Source: Erythrobacteraceae bacterium (GTDB lineage: Bacteria > Pseudomonadota > Alphaproteobacteria > Sphingomonadales > Sphingomonadaceae). Taken from it: 64,000 bases of DNA. Position numbers and translations under genes: made by a program. This document shows positions 17,376-27,602 of the stretch, piece by piece. Location of the stretch: contig JAIYAM010000032.1 of the NCBI GenBank assembly GCA_027489065.1, positions 1 to 64,000 of the forward strand, read 5' to 3'. Every line of letters starts with the position of its first letter. The stretch's first letter is position 1. The notes below the pieces were generated by a model that saw only the letters and a program-made list of their open reading frames with translations, was not told the origin of the DNA and did no database searches.

Positions 17376-17935
17376 TGAACAGCTCACAAGCCCGTTCGCT
17401 GGGTTGGGTCGCGGTGCTCGCGATCTGCCTTGCCGTCGTCACGGTGCTCAGCTTCAAGGTCCATGCGGTGCGCAGCGAGGTGCTGCTCGCCGAGCGCCAG
17501 CTGATCAGCCTCAAGCGCGAGAAGCTGCTGCTCGAAACCGAGTTCGAGACCCGCGCCAGCCAGCGCCAGCTTGCCGAATGGAACCAGGTCGAGTTCGGCT
17601 ACGGCGCGCCGCGCGCCGGCCAGTTCCTCGACGGGGAGCGCCAGCTGGCGAGCCTCGGCGAGGTGCGCGGCCCCGATGCGCCAAACCCGATCCGCCTCGC
17701 GCGGGCCGAAACCGACGATGCCGCCGAGGTCGCCGCTGCCGATGCGCCGATGCGCTCGCCGGTGTCGGGCGCCAAGGTCACGCTCGCCTCGGCCGCGGCG
17801 GACAAGGGTGCGGCCACGGTCTTCGGCGAAGCCTTCGGCGACTTCCTGATTGAGGCCTCGCCGATCCGTCCGGCCAAGGCCGAAACGCCCCGCGTCACCA
17901 AGGCGCTCGCCGCGCAAGGGGGGCTGGGGGAATGA
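17372..17935 (+). CDS. ftsL: Cell division protein FtsL
   Basis: Small bitopic divisome protein of 187 residues. It has a short cytoplasmic N-terminus, one membrane span (residues 10-28, [19 protein letters not shown]) and a periplasmic coiled coil [26 protein letters not shown]. The tail after residue 80 is long and alanine-rich compared with the roughly 120 residues of E. coli FtsL. Identity rests on position between rsmH and ftsI plus this topology, since FtsL sequence is poorly conserved. Confidence 0.85.
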   Translation: MMNSSQARSLGWVAVLAICLAVVTVLSFKVHAVRSEVLLAERQLISLKREKLLLETEFETRASQRQLAEWNQVEFGYGAPRAGQFLDGERQLASLGEVRGPDAPNPIRLARAETDDAAEVAAADAPMRSPVSGAKVTLASAAADKGAATVFGEAFGDFLIEASPIRPAKAETPRVTKALAAQGGLGE

Positions 17936-19695
17936 ACGCGCTGGCGCTCCGCTCCGCCGCCCTTACCGCGCACATCCATTCCGCCACTCCCGTCATCCCT
18001 GCCGGCCGCCTGCCGAGCCTGACCCTGCGCACCCAACTGCTGTGGGGTGCGCGCGTGCGGCTGCTGGTGCTTCTCGCCGGCTTTGCGCTCGTCGCGCTGA
18101 TCGCGCTGCTGCGCATCGCTTCGCTGGGTTTCGGCGGAAACGCCCCGCAGACCACCAGCCTCGAAGACGCGCTGCTGCCGCCGCGCGGCGAGCTCACCGA
18201 TCGCAACGGCGCCCCGCTGGCGCGCGCTTTTCCCGCCTATGCCCTGTGGTTCGAGCCGAGCGCGATGGGCGACAGCGGCGCGCCGCTCGTCCATTCCCCG
18301 CAGGAGGTCGCGAAGGCGCTGAAGGCGATCTTCCCGGACATCGACGAGGCGCGCATGGCCAAGCGCCTTGCCTCGGGCAAGCCGGGCTACCTGCGCCGCC
18401 GCATCCTCCCCGAAGAGGCGAACAAGGTCTTCGCTCTCGGCGAGATCGCGCTCGAGATCCCGCGCGAAACCGACCGTTACTACCCGCAAGGCTCGCTTGG
18501 CGCGCATGTGCTGGGCTATGTCGTCGAGAACAAGGACGGCGGGAACAGCGGCAAGACCGGCATGGAGCAGGTCCTCGACGCGCGCCTGAGCCAGCCCGAC
18601 AAGCGCACCCAGCCGGTGGCGCTGTCGATCGACCTCAGGGTGCAGGGCGCGCTCGAGGACGAACTGCGCCGCGGTATGCTGGCGACCAACGCGCTTGGCG
18701 CGGCGGGCATCGTGCTCGATGTCGACACCGGCGAGGTGATGGCAATGGCGAGCCTGCCCGATTTCGACCCCAACGTGGCGGGTGCCTCGGGGCCGGTCAA
18801 TGTCTTCAACCGCGCCACCAACGGCGTGTTCGAACTGGGATCGACCTTCAAGCCGCTGACCGTGGCCGCCGCGATCGATGCGGGCGTGGTGCGTGATCTC
18901 GGCCGGAATTGGGACGCGAGCCCGGTGCAGGTCGGCCGCCGCGCGATCAAGGACCTGCACTCGCACGGCAGCATCCTTAACGTGCCGCAGGCGCTGGTCT
19001 ATTCCTCGAACACCGTGACCGCGCGTGTCGCCGACGAGATGGGTCCGGAACGTCTGCGGCAAGCGATGATTGATCTGGGCATGAGCACCCGTCCGTCCAT
19101 CGAACTGCCCGCCAAGGGCAGGCCGATCTGGCCCGGCGGCAAGTGGAGCCGGGTGACCAACATGACCGTCGGCTTCGGCCACGGGTTGGCCGTGACCCCG
19201 CTGCACCTTGCCTCCGCCTACGCCGCGATGGTCAATGGCGGGATCTGGCGGCCGAGCACGCTCATGAAGCTCGCACCCGCCGACGTGCCGCGCGGCAAGC
19301 GCGTCTTCAAGGAATCGACCTCGTCGCGGATGCGCCAGATGCTGCGCATGATCTCGCTCTACGGCACCGGCAAGAGCGCCGATGCGCCCGGCTACCGCGT
19401 GGGCGGCAAGACCGGCTCCGCCGAAAAGGCGGGCGTGGGCGGGTACAACAAGACCGCGCTGGTCTCCTCCTTCGCCGCCGCCTTCCCGATGGACGCGCCG
19501 CGCTATGTCGTGGTGGTGGTGGTCGACGAGCCCAAGGGCACGATGGCCTCGAGCTTCCAGCGCACCGCCGCCTTCACCTCGGCTCCGATCGTCGGCAAGC
19601 TCGTGCCCCGCATCGGCCCGATGCTCGGCGTCCAGCCCGACGACACGCGCGATGTCGACATCTCGGACCTGCGCTATCTGGTGGATCACAAGTGA
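17932..19695 (+). CDS. ftsI: Septal peptidoglycan transpeptidase PBP3 (FtsI)
   Basis: Class B penicillin-binding protein that crosslinks septal peptidoglycan with FtsW. It has 587 residues. A membrane span lies near residues 42-65, followed by the start of the pedestal domain, LTDRNGAPLARAFPAYALW. The active-site serine is in STFK (Ser304), the second motif is SSN (358-360) and the third is KTGS (Lys493). The N-terminal cytoplasmic extension of about 40 residues is somewhat long. Start and stop overlap ftsL and murE by 4 bases each. Confidence 0.95.
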   Translation: MNALALRSAALTAHIHSATPVIPAGRLPSLTLRTQLLWGARVRLLVLLAGFALVALIALLRIASLGFGGNAPQTTSLEDALLPPRGELTDRNGAPLARAFPAYALWFEPSAMGDSGAPLVHSPQEVAKALKAIFPDIDEARMAKRLASGKPGYLRRRILPEEANKVFALGEIALEIPRETDRYYPQGSLGAHVLGYVVENKDGGNSGKTGMEQVLDARLSQPDKRTQPVALSIDLRVQGALEDELRRGMLATNALGAAGIVLDVDTGEVMAMASLPDFDPNVAGASGPVNVFNRATNGVFELGSTFKPLTVAAAIDAGVVRDLGRNWDASPVQVGRRAIKDLHSHGSILNVPQALVYSSNTVTARVADEMGPERLRQAMIDLGMSTRPSIELPAKGRPIWPGGKWSRVTNMTVGFGHGLAVTPLHLASAYAAMVNGGIWRPSTLMKLAPADVPRGKRVFKESTSSRMRQMLRMISLYGTGKSADAPGYRVGGKTGSAEKAGVGGYNKTALVSSFAAAFPMDAPRYVVVVVVDEPKGTMASSFQRTAAFTSAPIVGKLVPRIGPMLGVQPDDTRDVDISDLRYLVDHK

Positions 19696-21185
19696 GGCTC
19701 GGCGAGCTTCTGACGATTGCCGGGCTGCCCTTAGACGGGGCGGGCGATGCTGCCGTCACCGGCTTCGCCATCGATCACCGCAAGGTCGCCCCCGGCACGG
19801 TGTTCGGCGCCTTCGAAGGCGCAAGCGTGAATGGCGAGGACTTCATCCCGGCTGCCCTCGAAGCGGGCGCGATTGCGGTTGTCGCGCGGCCCGAGGCGAA
19901 GGTCGAAGGCGCGCTGCACATCGCCGACGCCAACCCGCGCCGCGCCTTCGCGCGCCTCGCGGCGGGCTTCTTTGCGCCTTACCCCTCCACCATCGTCGCG
20001 GTGACCGGCACCAACGGCAAGACCTCCACCGTCGAGATGACCCGCCAGATCTGGCGCATGGCGGGCGAGCGCGCGGCAAGCATCGGGACGCTCGGTGTCA
20101 CCACGCCCGATGGCTCGGTCTCCACGGGGCTCACCACGCCTGACATCGTCACCTTCCTCGCCAACATGGCAGGCCTTGCGCGCGAGGGGGTGACCCATGT
20201 CGCCTACGAGGCTTCGAGCCACGGCCTCTCGCAATACCGCAACGAGGGGCTGAGCGTTGCGGCATCGGCCTTCACCAATTTCAGCCGCGACCACCTCGAC
20301 TACCACGGCACGATGGAGAACTACTTCGCGGCCAAGATGCGGCTGTTCACCGAGGTGGTCGCGCCCGGCAGCCCGGCGGTGATCCATGATGCGGGCGAGG
20401 GTTCGGAGTGGACCGCGAAGGCCATCGCCGAGGCCGAGGCGCGCGGGCTCAGGGTGCTGAGCGTGGGCGAGGGCGGCAGTTTCCTGCGCCTGATCGCGCG
20501 CGAACCCGGACAGTTGGGACAGCTTCTTCACATCGAACATGAAGGCCAGACGCGGAAGGTCAATCTGCCGCTGATCGGCGCCTATCAGGCCGCCAATGCG
20601 CTGGTTTCGGCGGGCCTCGCGATGGCGACCGGGGTGTCGGCGTCGATGGCTCTCGATGCGCTCACCCGCCTCCAGCCGGTCCGCGGGCGCTTGGAGCGCG
20701 CCGCGCTCAATGCCGCAGGCGCGCCCGTCTATGTCGATTATGCCCACACGCCCGATGCGCTCGAAGCCGCCATCGCCGCGCTGCGCCCCCATGTGGCGGA
20801 CGGCGGGCGGCTGATCGTCGTCTTCGGTGCGGGCGGGGACCGCGACGCGGGCAAGCGCCCCGAGATGGGCGCGGTCGCCGCGCGCGCCGCCGATCTCGCG
20901 TTCGTCACCGACGACAATCCGCGCTCCGAGGATCCCGCCGCGATCCGCGCCGCGATCCTCGCAGGCGCCTCGAGCGGCGCCTTGCGCGACATCGGCGACC
21001 GCCGCGCGGCCATCGCCGCCGCAATTGGGGAAGCCGGGCCGCACGACATTGTGCTGATCGCCGGCAAAGGCCACGAACAGGGTCAGATATTCGGATCTGG
21101 AGAGACCATGCGGATCGAAGCTTTCGACGATGTCGAAGTGGCGCGCGCTTGCGCCGGAGGACGTTTGTCCGGAGATTTGGGCTGA
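19692..21185 (+). CDS. murE: UDP-MurNAc-L-Ala-D-Glu:meso-diaminopimelate ligase
   Basis: Adds meso-diaminopimelate to the peptidoglycan precursor. It has 497 residues from a GTG at 19692 that overlaps the ftsI stop (GTGA). The ATP loop is VTGTNGKTSTVEM, and the carboxylated-lysine region is within YEASSHGLSQYR to NFSRDHLDYHGTM. The meso-DAP specificity motif DNPR is present in VTDDNPRSEDPAAIR, showing that the organism uses DAP rather than lysine. Its stop shares a base with the murF ATG. Confidence 0.96.
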   Translation: MRLGELLTIAGLPLDGAGDAAVTGFAIDHRKVAPGTVFGAFEGASVNGEDFIPAALEAGAIAVVARPEAKVEGALHIADANPRRAFARLAAGFFAPYPSTIVAVTGTNGKTSTVEMTRQIWRMAGERAASIGTLGVTTPDGSVSTGLTTPDIVTFLANMAGLAREGVTHVAYEASSHGLSQYRNEGLSVAASAFTNFSRDHLDYHGTMENYFAAKMRLFTEVVAPGSPAVIHDAGEGSEWTAKAIAEAEARGLRVLSVGEGGSFLRLIAREPGQLGQLLHIEHEGQTRKVNLPLIGAYQAANALVSAGLAMATGVSASMALDALTRLQPVRGRLERAALNAAGAPVYVDYAHTPDALEAAIAALRPHVADGGRLIVVFGAGGDRDAGKRPEMGAVAARAADLAFVTDDNPRSEDPAAIRAAILAGASSGALRDIGDRRAAIAAAIGEAGPHDIVLIAGKGHEQGQIFGSGETMRIEAFDDVEVARACAGGRLSGDLG

Positions 21186-22663
21186 TGAACGCGCCGCTCG
21201 CTCACCCGATGCTGCACCAATGGCCCGTCACCCCGCGCGACGCGCTCCCGCTGGCGCTGTGGAGCGCCGCCGAGATCGAGGTGGCCACCGGCGGCATCGC
21301 CAGCCACGACTTCCAGGCTGCGGGCGTCGAGATGGACTCGCGCGATGTGAAGCCGGGCGATGTCTTCGTGGCGCTCAAGGGCGAGGCGATGGACGGTCAC
21401 AGGTTCATCGAAGCCGCCTTCGCCAAGGGCGCGGTTGCCGCGATCGTCGACCGGCCGGTCGACTTCCCCCACGTGCTCGTCGCGGACACCACCAAGGCGC
21501 TGCACGATCTCGCCCACGCCGCGCGCGACCGTGCGGTGGAAGCCGTGCGTATCGGCATCACCGGCTCGGTCGGCAAGACCGGCGTGAAGGAGGCGATCTT
21601 CGCCTGCCTCGACCGCGCCAGCCGAGGCGCGGCGCATCGCTCGGTGCGCAGCTACAACAACCATGTCGGCGTGCCGCTGAGCCTCGCGCGGATGCCGGCG
21701 CGCAGCCGCTTCGGCGTCTTCGAGATGGGCATGAACCACGCCGGCGAGATCGCGCCGCTCAGTGCGCATGCCCGCCCGCACGTGGCGCTGATCACCACCA
21801 TCGCGCCCGCGCATATCGAGAACCTCGGCAGCCTCGAGGCGATTGCCGACGAGAAGTCGCAGATCTTCACCGGGCTCGTCCCCGGCGGCATCGCGATCAT
21901 TCCTGCCGACAGCGAGTGGGCTGAACGGATGATCGGCCATGCCAAGGCGCTTGGCGCGCATATCGTGACCTTCGGACGCGCAGCGAGCGCCGATGTGCGG
22001 CTGCTCGACGCCATTCCGGCGGCGGGTGGCGGTTCGCTCGTCACCGCCGATCTGGGCGACCGGCGCATCTGTTACACCATCGCGGAGCCGGGCGAGCACT
22101 GGATCGTCAACTCGCTGGGCGTCATGGCCGCGGTGCGCGCAGCGGGCGGGGACCTTGCCAGCGCAGGGCTGGCGCTTGCCGAGATGGGCGGGCTCAAGGG
22201 CCGCGGCGCTCGGCACACCATTGCCGTGCCGGGCGGCACCGCGCTGCTGATCGACGAGAGCTACAACGCCAACCCCGCATCCATGCGCGCAACATTGAAA
22301 GCGCTTGCCGCCACACCCGCCCAGCGGCGCATCGCGGTGCTGGGCAGCATGAAGGAGTTGGGCGACTTTGCGCAAGGCTTCCACCGCCAGCTTGCCGAGC
22401 CGATCATCGAGGCGGGCGTGACCCACGCGATCCTCGTCGGCGACGAGATGGCCGCGCTGGCGGACGAACTGGGGAAAGGTGGAAAGCCCTCGCTTGGCAA
22501 GGCGCTTGGCTTCGCGCATTGCGGGACGCCTGCCGAAGCAATCGCTGCGCTTACGAATTTCGGCCTTTCGGCAGGAGATGCGGTGCTGGTGAAGGGTTCC
22601 AATTCAGTCGGATTGGGCAGGCTCGTGGCACATTTTACCGAGGACGCCCGCGCGGGAGGCTGA
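21185..22663 (+). CDS. murF: UDP-MurNAc-tripeptide:D-Ala-D-Ala ligase
   Basis: Adds D-Ala-D-Ala to complete the pentapeptide. It has 492 residues from the ATG at 21185. The ATP loop is GITGSVGKTGVKEAIF, the nucleotide motif EMGMNHAGEIAPLS is typical of MurF, and IDESYNANPASMRATL marks the C-terminal domain. It overlaps murE by one base and is followed after 35 bases by mraY. Confidence 0.96.
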   Translation: MNAPLAHPMLHQWPVTPRDALPLALWSAAEIEVATGGIASHDFQAAGVEMDSRDVKPGDVFVALKGEAMDGHRFIEAAFAKGAVAAIVDRPVDFPHVLVADTTKALHDLAHAARDRAVEAVRIGITGSVGKTGVKEAIFACLDRASRGAAHRSVRSYNNHVGVPLSLARMPARSRFGVFEMGMNHAGEIAPLSAHARPHVALITTIAPAHIENLGSLEAIADEKSQIFTGLVPGGIAIIPADSEWAERMIGHAKALGAHIVTFGRAASADVRLLDAIPAAGGGSLVTADLGDRRICYTIAEPGEHWIVNSLGVMAAVRAAGGDLASAGLALAEMGGLKGRGARHTIAVPGGTALLIDESYNANPASMRATLKALAATPAQRRIAVLGSMKELGDFAQGFHRQLAEPIIEAGVTHAILVGDEMAALADELGKGGKPSLGKALGFAHCGTPAEAIAALTNFGLSAGDAVLVKGSNSVGLGRLVAHFTEDARAGG

Positions 22664-22698
22664 GGCCCGCGAGGTTGCGGGCACCAAAGGAAGACTGA

Positions 22699-23769
22699 AT
22701 GCTCTATCTGCTTGCCGAATGGCTTGGCTTCGAAGGCATCCTCAATCTGGTGCGCTACCAGACCTTCCGTGCCGGTGCGACGCTGGTGACGGCGCTGCTG
22801 ATCGGCCTGATCATCGGACCGCGCTTCATCAACCTCCTGCGCGTGCGCCAGGGCAAGGGCCAGCCGATCCGCGAGGACGGGCCGCAGTCGCACCTTGCCA
22901 AGCGCGGTACGCCGACGATGGGCGGACTGATGATCCTCGTCTCGCTGACGCTTTCGCTGCTGATCTGGATGAACCTTGCCAGCCCCTTCGTCTGGGCGTG
23001 CTTCGCGGTGACGATCGGGTTCGGGGTGATCGGCTTCCTCGACGATTACGACAAGGTCTCGAAGAACAGCCACGCGGGCGTGCCCGGACGGGTGCGGCTG
23101 GCCGGCGAGTTCGTGGTGGCGGGGATCGCCTCCTGGCTGATCGTCAGCCAGATCAACACCAACCTCTATCTGCCCTTCCTGACCGGCGTCAGCATTCCGC
23201 TGGGGCCAGCCTATTACGTCTTCGCGGCGATCGTGATCGTCGGCGCCGGCAATGCGGTGAACTTGACCGACGGGCTTGATGGCCTCGCGATCATGCCGGT
23301 GATCATCGCCGCGGGTACCTTTGCGATCATCTGCTATCTGGCAGGGCGCGCCGATTACAGCGCCTATCTCGGCATCCCGCATGTGCCGGGCGCAGGCGAC
23401 CTTGCGATCTTCTGCGCGGCGATCATGGGGGCGGGCCTCGCCTTCCTGTGGTTCAACGCGCCGCCCGCCGCGGTGTTCATGGGCGACACCGGTTCGCTGG
23501 CCCTCGGCGGCGCGCTCGGTGCGATAGCGGTCGCCTCGCACCACGAGGTCGTGCTGGCAATCGTCGGCGGATTGTTCGTGCTCGAGGCGGTGAGCGTCAT
23601 CGTTCAGGTCTTCTGGTTCAAGCGCACCGGCAAGCGCGTCTTCAAGATGGCCCCGATCCACCACCACTTCGAACAGCTCGGCTGGAGCGAGAGCAAGGTC
23701 GTGATCCGCTTCTGGATCATCGCCATCGTGCTCGCGCTGATCGGGCTTTCGACGCTGAAACTGCGATAG
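22699..23769 (+). CDS. mraY: Phospho-MurNAc-pentapeptide transferase
   Basis: Makes lipid I from undecaprenyl phosphate in the inner membrane. It has 356 residues and about ten membrane spans. The signature segments are [13 protein letters not shown], the Mg-binding [23 protein letters not shown] and [12 protein letters not shown], plus the cytoplasmic histidine-rich loop [15 protein letters not shown]. The gene has its own aaaggaaga Shine-Dalgarno. Confidence 0.97.
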   Translation: MLYLLAEWLGFEGILNLVRYQTFRAGATLVTALLIGLIIGPRFINLLRVRQGKGQPIREDGPQSHLAKRGTPTMGGLMILVSLTLSLLIWMNLASPFVWACFAVTIGFGVIGFLDDYDKVSKNSHAGVPGRVRLAGEFVVAGIASWLIVSQINTNLYLPFLTGVSIPLGPAYYVFAAIVIVGAGNAVNLTDGLDGLAIMPVIIAAGTFAIICYLAGRADYSAYLGIPHVPGAGDLAIFCAAIMGAGLAFLWFNAPPAAVFMGDTGSLALGGALGAIAVASHHEVVLAIVGGLFVLEAVSVIVQVFWFKRTGKRVFKMAPIHHHFEQLGWSESKVVIRFWIIAIVLALIGLSTLKLR

Positions 23770-23785
23770 GGGAGGGGCGCGCGGC

Positions 23786-25156
23786 GTGATCACTTCCCCC
23801 GCCTTCAAGGGAAAGCGCTACGCAGTGCTCGGCCTCGCGCGCTCGGGCGCGGCGGCGGCCGAGACCTTGCTGGCGAGCGGGGCGGAAGTGATCGGCTGGG
23901 ATCGCCAGCCGCACGCGCGTGAAGTCTTCGAAGGCCGCTGCCGGTTGATCGACCCGCTGGAGCTCGACCTGACCGGCTTTGCGGGCGTGGTCGTGTCGCC
24001 CGGCGTGCCGCTCAACACCCATCCCATCGGCCCGCACGTGTGGCAATATGGCCTGCCCGTGATCGGCGACATCGAACTCTTCGCCCATGCCCGCGAGAGC
24101 CTGCCGCCGCACAAGGTCGTCGGCATCACCGGCACCAACGGCAAGTCGACCACCACCGCGCTCGTCCACCACATCCTCGTGACTGCTGGCGTGCCGACGG
24201 TGATGGGGGGGAATATCGGCGATCCGATCCTCGGGCAGGAGCCCTTGCCGGAGGGCGGGGTCTATGTGCTCGAATTGTCGAGCTTCCAGATCGACCTCAC
24301 CTTCACGCTCGATTGCGACGTCGCCGCGCTCACCAACATCACGCCCGATCACCTGGATCGCTATGCAAGCTTCGAGGCCTACGCCGCCGCGAAGGAGCGC
24401 CTGTTCCTGATGCAGGCGAGCGGCACGGCGATCATCTGCGACGAGGACGCGCCGAGCCTCGCCATCGCGGACCGCGTGGCGGCGGAGGGCAAGCCGCTGG
24501 TGCGGGTGAAGACTGCCGATCTCGATGCGGCGGGGCTGGCAGAGGGGCGCTCGCCCTCGCTGGCGGGTCCGCACAATGCCCAGAACGCGGCCGTCGCGGT
24601 TGCGATCTGCCGCAAGCTGGGCCTGACCGACGCGCAGATCGCAGCCGGCCTCGCCTCCTACCGCGGCCTGCCACACCGCATGGAGCGGGTCTGCGAGGCC
24701 AAGGGCGTCGTCTACATCAACGACAGCAAGGCGACCAACGCCGCTTCCGCCGCTCCGGCCCTCGCCGCCTTCCCGCCGGACAGCGCGATCAACGAAGGCG
24801 CCCCCCGCATTCACTGGATCGTCGGCGGGTTGCCCAAGGAAGACGGCCTCGGGGCCTGCGCCGACCACCTCGGCAATGTCGCGGCCGCCTACACCGTGGG
24901 CGAGGCCGGGCCGATGTTCGCCGATCTGCTCGAGGGGCAGGTGAAGGTCGAACGCTGCGAGCTGATCAGCGAGGCGGTGCGCCGCGCCGAGGAAGCGGCG
25001 CGTCCCGGCGAGGTGGTGCTCCTGTCGCCGGCCTGCGCCTCCTATGACCAGTTCCGCGACTACGAGAAACGCGGGCACCACTTCCGCCAGATGGTGGGCG
25101 TGATCACCGGCTGCGACACCTGCGACGAAGTTTCGGCACGGAGCCTCGCCTCGTGA
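23786..25156 (+). CDS. murD: UDP-MurNAc-L-alanine:D-glutamate ligase
   Basis: Adds D-glutamate to UDP-MurNAc-L-Ala. It has 456 residues from a GTG at 23786. The N-terminal Rossmann segment is YAVLGLARSGAAAAETLL, the ATP loop is GITGTNGKSTTTALVHH, ELSSFQIDLT is the MurD motif, and YINDSKATNAASAAPAL lies in the third domain. Its stop overlaps the ftsW GTG. Confidence 0.95.
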   Translation: MITSPAFKGKRYAVLGLARSGAAAAETLLASGAEVIGWDRQPHAREVFEGRCRLIDPLELDLTGFAGVVVSPGVPLNTHPIGPHVWQYGLPVIGDIELFAHARESLPPHKVVGITGTNGKSTTTALVHHILVTAGVPTVMGGNIGDPILGQEPLPEGGVYVLELSSFQIDLTFTLDCDVAALTNITPDHLDRYASFEAYAAAKERLFLMQASGTAIICDEDAPSLAIADRVAAEGKPLVRVKTADLDAAGLAEGRSPSLAGPHNAQNAAVAVAICRKLGLTDAQIAAGLASYRGLPHRMERVCEAKGVVYINDSKATNAASAAPALAAFPPDSAINEGAPRIHWIVGGLPKEDGLGACADHLGNVAAAYTVGEAGPMFADLLEGQVKVERCELISEAVRRAEEAARPGEVVLLSPACASYDQFRDYEKRGHHFRQMVGVITGCDTCDEVSARSLAS

Positions 25157-26382
25157 CCGCCCCGATCTACTCGCCCGCCATGCGCGGCAGCGGGAACTTC
25201 CTGCCGCCCGTCCCCGTGCAGCGCCGCTGGCGCGACATGGTGCGGGTGTGGTGGCGCGAGATCGACAAGGTGCTGTTGCTGCTGATCATGGTCCTGATGG
25301 GGATCGGCATGATTGCAGTCGCCGCCGCCTCGCCCGCGAGCGCGGACCAGCTCTCGACCGCCAAGGAGCGGGTGGGCGACTTCATGTTCTTCAAGCGGCA
25401 CATCGTCTTCCAGCTGATGGGGCTGGCAGTCATGATCGGCCTATCCTTCCTCAGCCGCGAGTCCGCGCGGCGGCTCGGCATTCTGGTGGGCGCGATCATG
25501 CTCGCGCTGCTCTTCGTCGTCCCATTCATCGGCGAGGAGAAGAACGGCGCGCGGCGCTGGATCAATGTCGGCATGTCCTTGCAGCCGTCCGAGTTCCTCA
25601 AGCCCGGCTTCGCGATCATCTGCGCATGGGTGCTGAGCTGGAAGGTGCGCGACCCGAACCTGCCGGTGATCTGGTACGTGAGCGCCTTCTTCGGGTTGAT
25701 CGCGGGACTGCTGATGCTCCAGCCGAACCTCGGCGATGCGATCCTGTTCGGCGGGATCTGGCTGGTCATGGTGCTGCTTGCGGGGATGCCGTGGCAGCGG
25801 CTCGCGGTGATGGGCGGCGCGGGCGTCGTCGGCCTCACGCTGGCCTACATGTTCTATGACAACGCACGCCACCGCATCGACGGCTTCCTTGGTGGCGGCA
25901 CGGCCTTCGACCAGGTCGACCTCGCCCAGCGAACCATCACGGCGGGCGGCTGGACCGGCACCGGCCTGTGGCTCGGGATGCGCAAGATGAACCTGCCCGA
26001 GGCGCATACCGACTACATCTTCTCGGTGATCGGCGAGGAATTCGGGCTGATCATGTGCGCCGTCATCGTGGTGCTCTACTGCGCGCTGGTGATGCGCGCG
26101 CTGACCCGGCTGGTGGGCGAGGACAACCTCTTCGCACTGCTCGCAGGCGCGGGGCTCATCACCCAGTTCGGCGGTCAGGCGTTCATCAACATCCTCGTGA
26201 ACCTCAAGCTGTTCCCCTCCAAGGGCATGACCCTGCCGCTGATCTCCTATGGCGGCTCATCGACACTGGCGGTGTGCTTCACGCTTGGGCTATTGCTGGC
26301 GATCACCCGGCGCAATCCCTTCCTCGCCCGCGAGGGAGGCACTTTGCGCGACCTGATCGAACGCAAGGAGGAACGCCCATGA
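25153..26382 (+). CDS. ftsW: Septal peptidoglycan polymerase FtsW (SEDS family)
   Basis: Lipid II glycosyltransferase that works with FtsI. It has 409 residues from a GTG at 25153, a cytoplasmic N-terminus of about 45 residues and ten predicted spans. The SEDS motifs RRWINVGMSLQPSEFLKPGF, QPNLGDAILF and the C-terminal SYGGSSTLAVCF are clear. The order murD-ftsW-murG is the standard dcw order and separates it from rodA. Confidence 0.95.
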   Translation: MTAPIYSPAMRGSGNFLPPVPVQRRWRDMVRVWWREIDKVLLLLIMVLMGIGMIAVAAASPASADQLSTAKERVGDFMFFKRHIVFQLMGLAVMIGLSFLSRESARRLGILVGAIMLALLFVVPFIGEEKNGARRWINVGMSLQPSEFLKPGFAIICAWVLSWKVRDPNLPVIWYVSAFFGLIAGLLMLQPNLGDAILFGGIWLVMVLLAGMPWQRLAVMGGAGVVGLTLAYMFYDNARHRIDGFLGGGTAFDQVDLAQRTITAGGWTGTGLWLGMRKMNLPEAHTDYIFSVIGEEFGLIMCAVIVVLYCALVMRALTRLVGEDNLFALLAGAGLITQFGGQAFINILVNLKLFPSKGMTLPLISYGGSSTLAVCFTLGLLLAITRRNPFLAREGGTLRDLIERKEERP

Positions 26383-27602
26383 CCAGCGACGTCCGCAGCG
26401 GAGCGACCCGCCACTACGTCCTCGCCGCAGGCGGCACCGGCGGCCACCTCATTCCCGCCTTCGCGCTCGCGGCCGAGCTCCACAGCCGCGGCCACCACGT
26501 CGCGCTGATCACCGACGAGCGCGGGGCGATGCTCCCCGGCAAGCCCAAGTTCCTGCCCGCCCACGTTCTGCCCGCCGGCCGCTTCGGCAAGAACCCGCTC
26601 GGCTGGATCGCCGGCGTGCGCGCGGTGCTCGAGGGGCGCTCGATGGCGCTGCGCCTGTTCGAGAGCTTCGAGCCTTCCGCGATCGTCGGCTTCGGCGGCT
26701 ATCCCGCACTGCCTGCGCTGCTTGCCGCGATCTCCGCCAGGCTGCCGAGCGTCGTCCACGAACAGAACGCGGTGCTGGGTCGGGTCAACCGGCTGCTTGC
26801 AGGCCGCGTCGATGCGATCGCGACCTCCTACGAGGCGGTCGACCGGCTCAAGCCCAAGTTCGCTTCCAAGGTCCACCTCACCGGCAACCCGGTCCGCGCC
26901 GAGGTGCTGGCCTTGCGCGAACAGGACTTCCCCGCCTTTACCGAAGAGAGCCTGCTGCGCATCCTCGTGACCGGCGGATCGCAGGGCGCGCGGGTGCTGT
27001 CCGAGGTGGTGCCCGATGGCCTCGCCATGCTTCCCCCGGCGCTGCGCCAGCGGTTGCAGGTCACCCAGCAATGCCGCCCCGAGGATCTTGAAGCGGTCCG
27101 CAAGCGCTATGCCGAGCATGACATTCCCGCCGAACTCGGCACCTATTTCGAGGACATGCACGAGCGGCTCGCCGATGCGCACCTGTTCATCGGCCGCGCG
27201 GGCGCATCGACCATCGCCGAGCTGACCGCCGTCGGCCGCCCTGCGATCCTCGTCCCGCTACCCATCGCCACCGACGATCACCAGGCGGTCAACACCCGCG
27301 AGATGGTCAAGGCCGGCGGGGCGCGGATGATCCGGCAGGAGGCGTTCCAGCCCAAGGAGCTCGCCAAGCAGATTCAGGCTATGGCGATGAATCCGCAGAG
27401 CCTCGCCAATGCCGCGCACTGCGCCTTCAACTGCGGAAGGCCCGATGCGGCAAGGGATCTCGCGGACCTCGTCGAGAGCATGAGCGGGATCGATCTCATG
27501 GACGTGATCCGCGTCGGCGAGACGGCGCCTTCCGCGGCCACCGCTACCCGGCCCGTAACCGGCACGGCGCGCAAGGCGGCAAAGGACCGGGTGAAGCCAT
27601 GA
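26379..27602 (+). CDS. murG: UDP-GlcNAc:lipid I N-acetylglucosaminyltransferase
   Basis: Makes lipid II at the inner face of the membrane. It has 407 residues. The N-terminal glycine-rich loop [20 protein letters not shown], then [27 protein letters not shown], and the donor-binding [23 protein letters not shown] are all typical of MurG. The ATG at 26379 follows an aaggagg Shine-Dalgarno and overlaps the ftsW stop. The last 45 residues are a poorly conserved tail. Confidence 0.96.
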   Translation: MTSDVRSGATRHYVLAAGGTGGHLIPAFALAAELHSRGHHVALITDERGAMLPGKPKFLPAHVLPAGRFGKNPLGWIAGVRAVLEGRSMALRLFESFEPSAIVGFGGYPALPALLAAISARLPSVVHEQNAVLGRVNRLLAGRVDAIATSYEAVDRLKPKFASKVHLTGNPVRAEVLALREQDFPAFTEESLLRILVTGGSQGARVLSEVVPDGLAMLPPALRQRLQVTQQCRPEDLEAVRKRYAEHDIPAELGTYFEDMHERLADAHLFIGRAGASTIAELTAVGRPAILVPLPIATDDHQAVNTREMVKAGGARMIRQEAFQPKELAKQIQAMAMNPQSLANAAHCAFNCGRPDAARDLADLVESMSGIDLMDVIRVGETAPSAATATRPVTGTARKAAKDRVKP